Of a stretch of 64,000 nucleotides of DNA, positions 1-7,533 are shown one piece after another. The notes beneath the pieces are model-generated. The model was not told the origin of the DNA. It saw only the letters and a list, made by a program, of their open reading frames with translations, and did no database searches. The first letter of the stretch is position 1. The number at the start of each line of letters is the position of its first letter. The position numbers were made by a program, and so were the translations under genes. This DNA is from Bacteroidia bacterium (GTDB lineage Bacteria; Bacteroidota; Bacteroidia; SpSt-205): assembly GCA_025059535.1 (NCBI GenBank), contig JANXCX010000011.1:62001-126000 (forward strand), in the 5' to 3' direction.

Positions 1-66
1 CGTCCCCCTTCAGGTCTAGCGGATATCATCCTCGTAGTTCCTGCCTCTATGACGAAAACGCACTAA
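1..66 (+). CDS. C-terminal end of an unidentified protein (partial)
   Basis: The first reading frame is open from the window edge to a TAA at 64-66 and encodes 21 residues ending in PASMTKTH. It stops only 2 bases before the next start codon, the tight spacing seen throughout this window, which suggests the tail of a real upstream gene in the same operon. Too little is visible to name it, and a chance open frame of this length cannot be excluded. Confidence 0.35.
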   Translation, partial: RPPSGLADIILVVPASMTKTH

Positions 67-68
67 GA

Positions 69-497
69 ATGTATTTTGCGCCCCGTTATCTGTGGCTGGC
101 TAAACCGCCCCTTGAACGCCTTCAGGAAGGCCGAGGCGAACTGACCCTCTTTTTATCTTCCTCGGATTGGCGGCCAGAGACGCAAGAGCTTTTAGGAAAA
201 ATCTTAGGGGCTGTCCAGCGCCCGCTAGGCGAAGTGGAGATTTGGCTGGCGCACAGGGCGCTGACCTTAGAGCGGCTGAGGCTCTTCCCAAACCCCCTGC
301 TCTGGATATTTGGGCCTATCACTGCGCTCAAAAAAGGCGTTTATGAGGCGGAAAGCTATTTACCCATAGCCCCCCCTAAAGGCCTTTCAAGCCAACGACT
401 CGTCTTCGTTCTACCGGCCCTTACAGAGATGCTGAATAATCTCCCAGCGAAGAGGGAGGCATGGCACTATCTCAGCGGGTTGGCTTTGAGGTCATAA
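69..497 (+). CDS. hypothetical protein, 142 aa
   Basis: No family is recognised. The 142-residue product is rich in leucine and arginine and has no signal peptide, lipobox or clear membrane helix, so it is probably cytosolic. It lies 2 bases after the partial upstream frame and its 3' end overlaps the tgt start by 37 bases, which suggests co-transcription and probably translational coupling with tgt. That overlap is long; if tgt started later it would shrink, but tgt has no good later start. The open frame and tight packing support a real gene; the function is unknown. Confidence 0.6.
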   Translation: MYFAPRYLWLAKPPLERLQEGRGELTLFLSSSDWRPETQELLGKILGAVQRPLGEVEIWLAHRALTLERLRLFPNPLLWIFGPITALKKGVYEAESYLPIAPPKGLSSQRLVFVLPALTEMLNNLPAKREAWHYLSGLALRS

Positions 498-1582
498 AGG
501 TAGAGGGCATGGCCCGTGCGGGCTGGCTTTATACAGCGCACGGGGCCGTGCCTACGCCAGCCTTCATGCCTGTGGCTACCCACGGCGCCCTCAAGGCTTT
601 CCCCCATCACCTCCTCCACGATGCCCGGCTTATTTTAGCTAATACCTACCACCTTTACCTGCGTCCTGGGCCTCTTCTACTTAGCGAAGCAGGCGGCCTA
701 CACCGTTTCATGGGATGGCCTTACGCCTTACTCACCGATAGTGGCGGCTACCAGGTATTCAGTTTAGCCAGTCATCGCCGCCTGACGGAAGAAGGCGTAC
801 TTTTCAAATCCCATTTAGACGGTAGCCTTCATCTCTTTACGCCCGAAAAGGTGGTGGAAATTCAGCGGGTGATAGGGTCGGATATTCAAATGGTACTGGA
901 TGTTTGCCCGCCCTATCCAGCCACGGCGGCTGAGATGGCGGAGGCGCTGCGGCTTACCCATGCATGGGCGCCGCGAGCCCGTAAGGCCTTTTTGGAAGCT
1001 CCCATGGCTTATGGCTATCCTATCCAGCAGTTTGCGATTGTCCAGGGGGGGGTGGACCCAGAGCTACGCCGTGCCAGTTACGCGGCATTGAAGCCGTGGG
1101 GATTTGAGGGATGGGCAGTAGGCGGCCTCGCCGTAGGCGAACCCTTTGAGCTGCGCCAGCCCATACTGCATCTCATGGGTAAGCTACTGCCAGAGGATAA
1201 ACCGCGCTATGTGATGGGCTTAGGTACCCCTCGCGACGTACTGGAAGCTATTGCGGCGGGAATGGACCTTATGGATTGCGTCCTTCCCACTCGGAATGCC
1301 CGCCATGGCCAAATTTTCACCTCCGAGGGGATCCTCCCTATCCGAAATGCCCAGTTTCGCGCCGACTTTACCTCCCTACCACCTTGGGGCTACACGCGGG
1401 CCTATCTCCACCACCTCTTCCGCAGCCAGGATCCACTGGCTTTTGTCCTAGCCACGGCCGCCAACCTCCATTTCTTCCTATCCCTCCTGGCGGAGGCACG
1501 CGAAAGGATTATAGCGGGAACCTTCGCCGAATGGCGAACTACCATAGAGCCCCGACTTAGCCAGAGGTGCAGCGCTGCCTAA
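461..1582 (+). CDS. tgt: queuine/preQ1 tRNA-ribosyltransferase without the zinc cysteines
   Basis: Tgt exchanges guanine-34 for preQ1 in tRNAs with GUN anticodons, a cytosolic step of queuosine synthesis. Family marks are clear: AFMPVATHG near residue 35, the DSGGYQ motif at 93-98 with the first catalytic aspartate, VQGG near 194, GGLAVGE near 221 and MDCVLPTRNARHG at 271-283 with the second catalytic aspartate. The C-terminal zinc site is abnormal. Between FT (303) and YTRAYL (311) the family normally has a loop with the CxCxxC ligands; here it is only SLPPWG with no cysteine, although the histidine of NLHFF (336) remains. The total length of 373 aa is normal. The ATG at 461 is used because no later start exists before the conserved core. 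Its stop codon overlaps that of the convergent lipoprotein gene. Confidence 0.95.
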   Translation: MALSQRVGFEVIKVEGMARAGWLYTAHGAVPTPAFMPVATHGALKAFPHHLLHDARLILANTYHLYLRPGPLLLSEAGGLHRFMGWPYALLTDSGGYQVFSLASHRRLTEEGVLFKSHLDGSLHLFTPEKVVEIQRVIGSDIQMVLDVCPPYPATAAEMAEALRLTHAWAPRARKAFLEAPMAYGYPIQQFAIVQGGVDPELRRASYAALKPWGFEGWAVGGLAVGEPFELRQPILHLMGKLLPEDKPRYVMGLGTPRDVLEAIAAGMDLMDCVLPTRNARHGQIFTSEGILPIRNAQFRADFTSLPPWGYTRAYLHHLFRSQDPLAFVLATAANLHFFLSLLAEARERIIAGTFAEWRTTIEPRLSQRCSAA

Positions 1583-2622
1583 TAAGTACGCTTGGAAAAG
1601 GGTACTTGCTGATTTAGGCGGCCGCAGAGGGATCGGCGCTCCTGCCCCCACGCCTCATACTCCCGCTGCGCTAGCCCTAAGGCTACCGCACGCCTGTACC
1701 ATTCCTCGGCTTTCTCCACATTACACAGCGCATCGTAGAGTAGGGCTAAATTGTAAGCCGCACGCTTTGCGGCGGTCTTATTGGGACTCTGGGCTTCTTT
1801 TTCCCAGGTAGCGATGGCTTCATTCCACTGCCGCCCTATTAAGGCCGTCTTAGCCTGCTCCAGGCCCGGCGACCCACGCACAAAGAAGGCAATACGCCGA
1901 TCGGGCTCGGGATAGACCGTATAACAAGGACAGATTCGCAAAAGGTATTTCTCCACTGCTGCCAGGTGCACCTCGCGAATCGTAGAGGAGCCCTGAAGCG
2001 AACCGCTTGTTAGAGTGGCCTCATCTATGACTTTAGCCGTTTTAGGGTCATAGAGTCGGAAGCCTAAAAGGGCTTCAGGCTTTTGGGGCGAGCCGCCGGG
2101 AAGGAGGGTCTCCAGGGCCAGAATAGCCTGGGCTTGAGGCACGCGGCTATGAATAATACGCAGGCTCTCAGCGGGAAGAGGCGGCGGTAGCGAACCTTCC
2201 AAGGTACCTCTCCACTGCAGCTCTAAGCCAGCCATGATTGGCTGGAAGCGACCACATTCATTTAGCCGGTCGTGCAGATGCCGCAGGGAAGCCTGAGGCG
2301 CCCGCTCCAACCACTTCTCATCAATTATGCCCGCTATGGCTCCTGAGGTAGCCCCCATCGCCGCCTCCATGGGATTTAGAGTCGCTAAGCCCCTCAAAGC
2401 CCCCTCCGCTATGCCACGCTTCTTGTAAGCCTCCATAATGCGCTTCCGATCCGCCTCAGGAATAGAGCTGCGATTTACCAGCGCCACTTTTTGAATAGAA
2501 GCGGGCAGTTCTATCTCCGAAGGCTTCCAATTGCGCAGGTCCACGGTATAGTAGGGCTTACTGCAGGCAATCAGAAGAATCGCCAGGCTAAATCCAGCGG
2601 CATAAACTCTCAAGCTTCGCAT
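1579..2622 (-). CDS. lipoprotein with C-terminal TPR-like region (DUF6340-like)
   Basis: A 347-residue predicted lipoprotein. The N-terminus MRSLRVYAAGF is followed by a hydrophobic stretch and a lipobox ending LLIAC, so the cysteine near residue 21 should be lipidated. The conserved-looking core contains IQKVALVNRSS, and the C-terminal quarter has TPR-like helices (AAYNLALLYDA and AEEWYRRAVALG). The overall pattern resembles the Bacteroidota DUF6340 lipoproteins; that assignment is from memory of the family, not a search. The ATG at 2622 is chosen over an in-frame GTG at 2640 because a TACCTTTG promoter element ends 3 bases before it and because the signal peptide then has normal length. The gene is divergent from the BKACE gene at 2662. 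Confidence 0.8.
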   Translation of the reverse strand: MRSLRVYAAGFSLAILLIACSKPYYTVDLRNWKPSEIELPASIQKVALVNRSSIPEADRKRIMEAYKKRGIAEGALRGLATLNPMEAAMGATSGAIAGIIDEKWLERAPQASLRHLHDRLNECGRFQPIMAGLELQWRGTLEGSLPPPLPAESLRIIHSRVPQAQAILALETLLPGGSPQKPEALLGFRLYDPKTAKVIDEATLTSGSLQGSSTIREVHLAAVEKYLLRICPCYTVYPEPDRRIAFFVRGSPGLEQAKTALIGRQWNEAIATWEKEAQSPNKTAAKRAAYNLALLYDALCNVEKAEEWYRRAVALGLAQREYEAWGQERRSLCGRLNQQVPFSKRTY

Positions 2623-2625
2623 AGA

Positions 2626-2633
2626 CAAAGGTA
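2626..2633 (-). promoter_or_regulatory. TAnnTTTG promoter (-7) element for the 1579-2622 lipoprotein
   Basis: TACCTTTG on the minus strand matches the Bacteroidota sigma-A -7 consensus exactly. Three bases separate it from the ATG at 2622, implying a leaderless or nearly leaderless mRNA. Confidence 0.75.
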
Positions 2634-2647
2634 AGTACACAAAGGCG

Positions 2648-2655
2648 TATATTTG
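2648..2655 (+). promoter_or_regulatory. TAnnTTTG promoter element for the BKACE gene
   Basis: TATATTTG lies 6 bases before the GTG start at 2662 and only 14 bases from the divergent minus-strand element at 2626-2633, so both -7 elements fit into a 30-bp region. Confidence 0.75.
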
Positions 2656-2661
2656 TACTAA

Positions 2662-3525
2662 GTGAGTGTAGAGCAGAAGGTCGTCATTACGGCGGCTTTG
2701 ACAGGGGTTTTAGCCACACGGGAGCAGTGCCCTTATATCCCCTACACGCCGGCGGAAATCGCCGAAGAGGGCCGGCGGGCCGTGGAAGCCGGTGCAGCTA
2801 TCCTCCATATTCATGCCCGTAAGGATGATGGCAGCCCGGCCTTTGACGTAGAGACTTATCGCCGCATTTACGAAGAGGTGCGTCAGCGCTTGCCTGATGT
2901 AATTATCAATTTCTCCACCGGCGCCGTAGGCATACCGCGCGAGCAGCGCATCCATCACATTACCGCCCTAAAGCCCGATATGGCCGCCCTCAACATGGGC
3001 TCCATGAATTACGCCATCTACTCGCCCAAAGCCAAAAAATTCTACTTTGACTTTGTCTTCCAAAATCCCTTCCATGAGATTCAGTATTTTCTGGAGCGAA
3101 TGCTGGAGGCGGGGGTACTGCCTGAGCTGGAGGCCTTTGACTGCGGCCACATCCACAACGCTACCCCTTTCATAGACATGGGGCTTTTGAAGCCACCGTA
3201 TGTGTTTAGCTTTATCATGGGGGTGATGGGGGGAATCCCCGCCACGACGGAAAATCTGGTACATCAGGCGCGCAGTGTACCACCCGGCACCCACTGGCAG
3301 GTAATTGGCATAGGGCGCAAGCAGTGGCCTTTAGCCGCGGCTGCGCTTACCTTAGGGGGACATGTACGGGTAGGACTGGAGGACAATTTCTACCTCCCCA
3401 ACGGTGAAATGGCCCGCTCCAACGGCGAGCTAGTAGAGGCGGCAGTGCAGTTGGCGCGCCTGATTGGACGTGAGCCCGCCAGTATAGCCGAAGCGCGCGC
3501 TATACTCAAGCGCCCTCTAAGCTAA
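2662..3525 (+). CDS. BKACE-family beta-keto acid cleavage enzyme (DUF849)
   Basis: This 287-residue protein belongs to the BKACE/DUF849 family, whose founding member Kce condenses 3-keto-5-aminohexanoate with acetyl-CoA in lysine fermentation. Characterised members use other beta-keto acids, so the substrate cannot be fixed from sequence. The zinc-binding LHIHARKDDG near residue 48 and the later DCGHIHNA and VGLEDNFYLPNGE motifs match the TIM-barrel active site. Start is GTG at 2662, set by the promoter 6 bases upstream. Its TAA overlaps the ATG of the SDR gene by one base, so the two are co-translated. The neighbouring acyl-CoA ligase and dehydrogenase support a role in acyl-CoA or amino-acid catabolism. 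Confidence 0.9.
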   Translation: MSVEQKVVITAALTGVLATREQCPYIPYTPAEIAEEGRRAVEAGAAILHIHARKDDGSPAFDVETYRRIYEEVRQRLPDVIINFSTGAVGIPREQRIHHITALKPDMAALNMGSMNYAIYSPKAKKFYFDFVFQNPFHEIQYFLERMLEAGVLPELEAFDCGHIHNATPFIDMGLLKPPYVFSFIMGVMGGIPATTENLVHQARSVPPGTHWQVIGIGRKQWPLAAAALTLGGHVRVGLEDNFYLPNGEMARSNGELVEAAVQLARLIGREPASIAEARAILKRPLS

Positions 3526-4295
3526 TGTTTGCCGCTGGGCTGCTTCAGGATCAAGTAGCCCTCGTCACGGGCGGCGGTAGTGGCATTGGCTACGCTATCG
3601 CTCAGGAGTTCCTAAAACTCGGTGCCACGGTATGGCTGTGCGGCCGCCGCCTAGAAAAACTCCAGCAAGCCGCCCAAACCCTTGAGGCCCTCGGCCCGGT
3701 GCATTTCCAAAAGTGCGACATACGGGAGCTAGCCGAGGTAGAAGCCCTTGCGCAGGCTATCCAAGAGACCCACGGCCGCCTAAACCTACTCGTAAATAAC
3801 GCCGGCGGGCAGTTTCTAGCGCCAGCCGAGCAGATTAGCCCGAAAGGTTTCCAAGCCGTGATACACAATAACCTCATCGGCACTTGGAATGTAACCTACA
3901 CCCTAGCGCACCGCTTTTTCCTCCCTGCGCGTCAGGGCGTAATTGTGAATATTATCGCCAATATCTACCGGGGCTTTCCGGGAATGGCGCATACAGGCGC
4001 GGCGCGAGCGGGCGTAGATAACCTTACGAAAACCTTAGCCGTGGAGTGGAGCCGCTATGGGATTCGGGTAAATGCGATTGCCCCCGGCATCATCGCCTCC
4101 TCGGGCCTGACGCAATACCCCCCCGAAGTGCGCCAAATGCTGGCCGAAGCCATACCCCTCAAGCGGCTGGGACGCGTGGAAGAAGTAGCCTATCTAGCGG
4201 TCTTCCTCGCCTCTCCTATGGCCGCCTATATCACGGGCGAGACCATATATATAGATGGCGGTCAGCGCCTGTGGGGCGACTTTTTCCGCATGTAA
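3525..4295 (+). CDS. SDR oxidoreductase, dienoyl/enoyl-CoA reductase-like
   Basis: A 256-residue short-chain dehydrogenase. The dinucleotide-binding motif TGGGSGIG is near residue 16, NNAGG near 91, and the C-terminal ITGETIYIDGGQ is typical. The classical YxxxK active-site motif is absent: the aligned segment reads GMAHTGAARAGVDNLT. That pattern resembles the 2,4-dienoyl-CoA reductase and peroxisomal enoyl-CoA reductase branch, which acts on unsaturated acyl-CoAs with NADPH. This fits its position in a fatty-acyl-CoA gene cluster. It overlaps the preceding stop by one base (TAATG). The exact substrate is inferred, not shown. Confidence 0.85.
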   Translation: MFAAGLLQDQVALVTGGGSGIGYAIAQEFLKLGATVWLCGRRLEKLQQAAQTLEALGPVHFQKCDIRELAEVEALAQAIQETHGRLNLLVNNAGGQFLAPAEQISPKGFQAVIHNNLIGTWNVTYTLAHRFFLPARQGVIVNIIANIYRGFPGMAHTGAARAGVDNLTKTLAVEWSRYGIRVNAIAPGIIASSGLTQYPPEVRQMLAEAIPLKRLGRVEEVAYLAVFLASPMAAYITGETIYIDGGQRLWGDFFRM

Positions 4296-4307
4296 TACTA
4301 ATAATAC

Positions 4308-4315
4308 TAAATTTG
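4308..4315 (+). promoter_or_regulatory. TAnnTTTG promoter element for the acyl-CoA ligase
   Basis: TAAATTTG sits in the 24-base gap after the SDR gene, 4 bases before the ATG at 4320. It implies that the ligase and the acyl-CoA dehydrogenase behind it can be transcribed separately from the BKACE-SDR pair. Confidence 0.75.
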
Positions 4316-4319
4316 CTCT

Positions 4320-6011
4320 ATGCCCCTTCCGCCCGGCCCGCTCCTGCCCACGCCTATGCATTACTTCTATCGGTGGGAACGGGAGAAGGCCCAGGCGCCT
4401 TTCCTATACCAGCCCTATGGGAGAAAGTGGCACATACGGACATGGGCCCAAGCCGGGAAAGAGGCGCGCCAAATCGCCAGTGCCCTCCAGGCCCTTGGCG
4501 TAGAGCGCGGAAGTTTGGTAGGACTCATTTCCAAAAATTGCAGCCATTGGATTTTAGCTGATTTGGCTATTCAGATGGTAGGGGCGGTATCGGTGCCTTT
4601 TTATGCTAATATAGCCCCAGCCGATTTGGCTCTAATTATTGAAAAAAGCGGTATTACGCATCTCTTTGTGGGCAAATTAGACCCGGGCTACTGGGCTAAG
4701 GCACGGGAGGCCATACCGTCTTCAGTCCAGCTTATTCGGTTTCCGGATTATCCCGCTTCGGACCAAATACGTGAAGGGCTAGCGTGGGAAGCTCTATTGG
4801 AGGCCCATCCACCTTTACAGGAAGCCTATGAGCCTAAGGAGGAGGACCTATGGACGATTCTTTACACCTCGGGCACGACAGGTACGCCCAAAGGGGTGAT
4901 GCTCAGCTACCGCTGCCCGGCTGCCCTATTTCGCCATGAAGCCACCTACCGAGAAATCGGCATTTTTGACCTTAGCGAGCCGCGCTTTTTCTCCTACCTA
5001 CCGCTCAATCACATAGCCGAGCGCATGGCCATAGAGCTGGCCTGCTTTTACCTAGGCGGTACGATTGCCTTCGCCGAATCGCTGGAGACCTTTGCGCGCA
5101 ACCTTCAGGATGTCCAGCCCACCTTTTTCTTTGCGGTACCGCGCATTTGGCAGCGGTTCCGCCTAGCCGTACTGGAGCGCTTCGGCGAGTCGCGCTATAA
5201 TCGGCTTATTCGCCTACCCCTACTCGGGCCGCTAGTCAAAAGATTTATCCGTTATAAGCTTGGCTTGGGCAAAGTAGAGGTGGCGCTTACCGGCGCGGCG
5301 CTCACCCCAGAGCCCGTAAAGGCCTGGTTTCATGAACTGGGCGTTTTCGTTCGGGAAGTGTATGCAATGACGGAAAACTGCGCCGGCTGTACTATTATGC
5401 CCCGCAATTACCACAAGCCCTATACGGTAGGCAAGCCCCTTACGGGCGTGCGCCTCAAAATAGACCCAGAGACGCAGGAGATTCTAATGTGGGCGGACTG
5501 GGTAATGGATGGGTACTATAAAGAGCCTGAAAAAACCGCCGAAGTACTACGAGATGGCTGGCTCCACACGGGCGATATGGGAGAGCTGGACGAAGAGGGC
5601 TTTTTGCGGGTCACTGGCCGGGTGAGTGATGCCTTTAAAACGGCTAAAGGTATGTTTGTAGTGCCGGGGCCTTTGGAAGAGCCCTTTAGCAAGCTGCCCT
5701 ACGCCGAGCAGGTATGCGTAGTGGGTATGGGGCAGACCCAGCCTTTTGTCCTTATTAGCCTCTCGGAAATAGGTCGCAAAGAATCCCCCCCTACGGTGAC
5801 AGAGGCGGTAGCCCAGCTTATCCAGCAAGTAAATGCGCAACTTCCCCCTTATCAGCGCCTGGCGCGGGCTATTCTCCTATCGGATACCTGGAGCGTAGAA
5901 AACGGCCTCCTTACCCCTACCCTAAAAGTTCGCCGTCGCCAAATAGAAGCCAAATACAGCCCCTTATACGAGAAATGGCTAAGCCATCCCGAAACAGTCA
6001 TATGGGCCTAA
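4320..6011 (+). CDS. long-chain fatty acid-CoA ligase (AMP-forming)
   Basis: A 563-residue adenylate-forming enzyme that activates fatty acids to acyl-CoA with ATP. The AMP-binding P-loop-like motif YTSGTTGTPKG is near residue 183, followed by a conserved YAMTENCAG, then LHTGDMG and a GRVSDAFKTAKG hinge region, with the C-terminal lid after it. The FKT.KG form is typical of the FadD15/long-chain acyl-CoA synthetase branch. The ATG at 4320 lies 4 bases after a TAAATTTG promoter. The acyl-CoA dehydrogenase follows after 16 bases, so the two products probably catalyse consecutive steps (activation, then alpha-beta dehydrogenation). Confidence 0.92.
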   Translation: MPLPPGPLLPTPMHYFYRWEREKAQAPFLYQPYGRKWHIRTWAQAGKEARQIASALQALGVERGSLVGLISKNCSHWILADLAIQMVGAVSVPFYANIAPADLALIIEKSGITHLFVGKLDPGYWAKAREAIPSSVQLIRFPDYPASDQIREGLAWEALLEAHPPLQEAYEPKEEDLWTILYTSGTTGTPKGVMLSYRCPAALFRHEATYREIGIFDLSEPRFFSYLPLNHIAERMAIELACFYLGGTIAFAESLETFARNLQDVQPTFFFAVPRIWQRFRLAVLERFGESRYNRLIRLPLLGPLVKRFIRYKLGLGKVEVALTGAALTPEPVKAWFHELGVFVREVYAMTENCAGCTIMPRNYHKPYTVGKPLTGVRLKIDPETQEILMWADWVMDGYYKEPEKTAEVLRDGWLHTGDMGELDEEGFLRVTGRVSDAFKTAKGMFVVPGPLEEPFSKLPYAEQVCVVGMGQTQPFVLISLSEIGRKESPPTVTEAVAQLIQQVNAQLPPYQRLARAILLSDTWSVENGLLTPTLKVRRRQIEAKYSPLYEKWLSHPETVIWA

Positions 6012-6027
6012 CCAATACCAACTACAT

Positions 6028-7512
6028 ATGAGCACACTCATGCGATCGTACTATTTCACGCAGGAGCATGAACTTTTTCGCCAGAGCCTGCGGCAATTCT
6101 TAGAAAAAGAAATCCTCCCTCATATAGATGAATGGGAAAAGGCGCAACAAGTACCAAAGGAGATTTGGAAGCTATTTGGGCAGCAGGGCTTCCTCGGTGT
6201 GGATTACCCGGAAAAGTACGGGGGGGCGGGGTTGGATTTCTTTTACACCGTAGTTTTCTGCGAGGAGATATCCCGGGTTTTCTCGGGCGGTTTTGGCGTT
6301 ACGCCGATTGTCTCGCTTTATATGGCGGCCCCTTACATTTACAAGTATGGCACGGAGGCCCTCAAGGCGAAGTATCTGCCCCCTCTGCTGCGCGGTGAAA
6401 AAATAGCGGCGATCGGGATCTCGGAGCCCGGTGCTGGCTCCGATGTGGCTAATATCCAGACCAAAGCTATCCGCCAGGGCGACCGCTACATCATCAAGGG
6501 CCAAAAAACCTTCATTTCAAACGGCTACTACGGGGACTTTATCGTGCTGGTAACAAAGACCAATCCCGCCGCGGGAGTGGATGGCTTCTCCCTAATTCTG
6601 GTGGAGCTAGACAGGCCCGGTATCTCTAAGAATAAGCTCCAAAAAATGGGCTGGCATGCCTCGGATACGGCCGAGATTTTCTTTGAAAATGTGGAAGTGC
6701 CGGTGGAGAATCTTATTGGGGAGGAGGGCAAGGGCTTTTACTACCTGATGGAGGGCCTGCAGCTGGAGCGGCTGGTAGGGGCGATTGCGGCTATCTCTGG
6801 AACCGAGCGCCTAATAGAATATACGCTAGAGTACATGGGGCAGCGGCAGGCTTTCGGACGGACCTTAGACCGCTTTCAAGTGCTGCGCCACCGAATGGCC
6901 CAGCTGCATGCAGAAAGCGAAGCGCTCAAAGCCTATACCTACTACTGCGCTCGCTTGCATCAGGATGGCCACTACGCCGTCAAAGAATGCTCCATCGCTA
7001 AGCTCCTCACTACGGAATTTGCCAACAAAGCCGCCTACGAATGCCTTCAAATGTTTGGAGGCTATGGCTATATTGAGGACTACAAGGTAGCGCGGGCGTA
7101 TCGGGATGCACGCATCCTTACTATCGGCGCAGGTACCTCAGAGATTATGCGCGAGATTATTGCGAAAATGCTCATAGATGACAAAAAGTATGATCGGCCA
7201 GCTGCCGTAGCTAAAGATGGAGCGGAAGATTTAGCCGGCCTCATCGGCCTTCTTCGGTCAAAGGCCGCGCAATATCCTGTACCCGCGCCTATCCTTTTGG
7301 ACCTTAGCGCAAAAAAACTAATTTTAGAAGGCCACGAGGTGCGGGAAGTAGAAGATGGGGCGCAAGCGGCCTGCACTATAGCCGTGCAGCCCGCCGATTT
7401 ACTTGCGCTCCTCAAAGGCGAGCTCAGCCCGATGCAGGCCTTTATGGGCGGGCGTATTAAGGTTATGGGGGACAGTAGCGTGGCGATGCAACTGGTGAGC
7501 CTTTTTCGGTAA
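6028..7512 (+). CDS. acyl-CoA dehydrogenase fused to a C-terminal SCP2-like domain
   Basis: Residues 1 to about 385 form a complete FAD-dependent acyl-CoA dehydrogenase: GISEPGAGSDV near 130, FISNG near 162, AFGRTLDRFQ near 275 and a C-terminal GAGTSEI. The catalytic glutamate is not in the medium-chain position (that site is alanine in GAGT) but fits E247 in LQLERL, the position used by isovaleryl-CoA and long-chain acyl-CoA dehydrogenases. Residues from about 395 to 494 add a segment resembling an SCP2 lipid-binding domain, ending with QAFMGGRIKVMGDSSVAMQL. Typical family members stop near 380-390 residues. The domain could hold acyl chains near the active site, which is an inference. It sits 16 bases after the acyl-CoA ligase, in the same operon. 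Confidence 0.92.
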   Translation: MSTLMRSYYFTQEHELFRQSLRQFLEKEILPHIDEWEKAQQVPKEIWKLFGQQGFLGVDYPEKYGGAGLDFFYTVVFCEEISRVFSGGFGVTPIVSLYMAAPYIYKYGTEALKAKYLPPLLRGEKIAAIGISEPGAGSDVANIQTKAIRQGDRYIIKGQKTFISNGYYGDFIVLVTKTNPAAGVDGFSLILVELDRPGISKNKLQKMGWHASDTAEIFFENVEVPVENLIGEEGKGFYYLMEGLQLERLVGAIAAISGTERLIEYTLEYMGQRQAFGRTLDRFQVLRHRMAQLHAESEALKAYTYYCARLHQDGHYAVKECSIAKLLTTEFANKAAYECLQMFGGYGYIEDYKVARAYRDARILTIGAGTSEIMREIIAKMLIDDKKYDRPAAVAKDGAEDLAGLIGLLRSKAAQYPVPAPILLDLSAKKLILEGHEVREVEDGAQAACTIAVQPADLLALLKGELSPMQAFMGGRIKVMGDSSVAMQLVSLFR

Positions 7513-7521
7513 GGCTTCACT

Positions 7522-7529
7522 TATCTTTG
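7522..7529 (+). promoter_or_regulatory. TAnnTTTG promoter element for the PLP enzyme
   Basis: TATCTTTG fills most of the 21-base gap after the dehydrogenase stop and is 4 bases before the GTG at 7534. It supports that GTG as the start and a leaderless transcript. Confidence 0.75.
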
Positions 7530-7533
7530 CGGG

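Noticed and set aside
6028-7512. Catalytically dead acyl-CoA dehydrogenase, because the usual glutamate position reads GAGT
   Set aside because: In the isovaleryl-CoA/long-chain branch the catalytic glutamate lies elsewhere, and E247 in LQLERL is in that position, so activity is expected.
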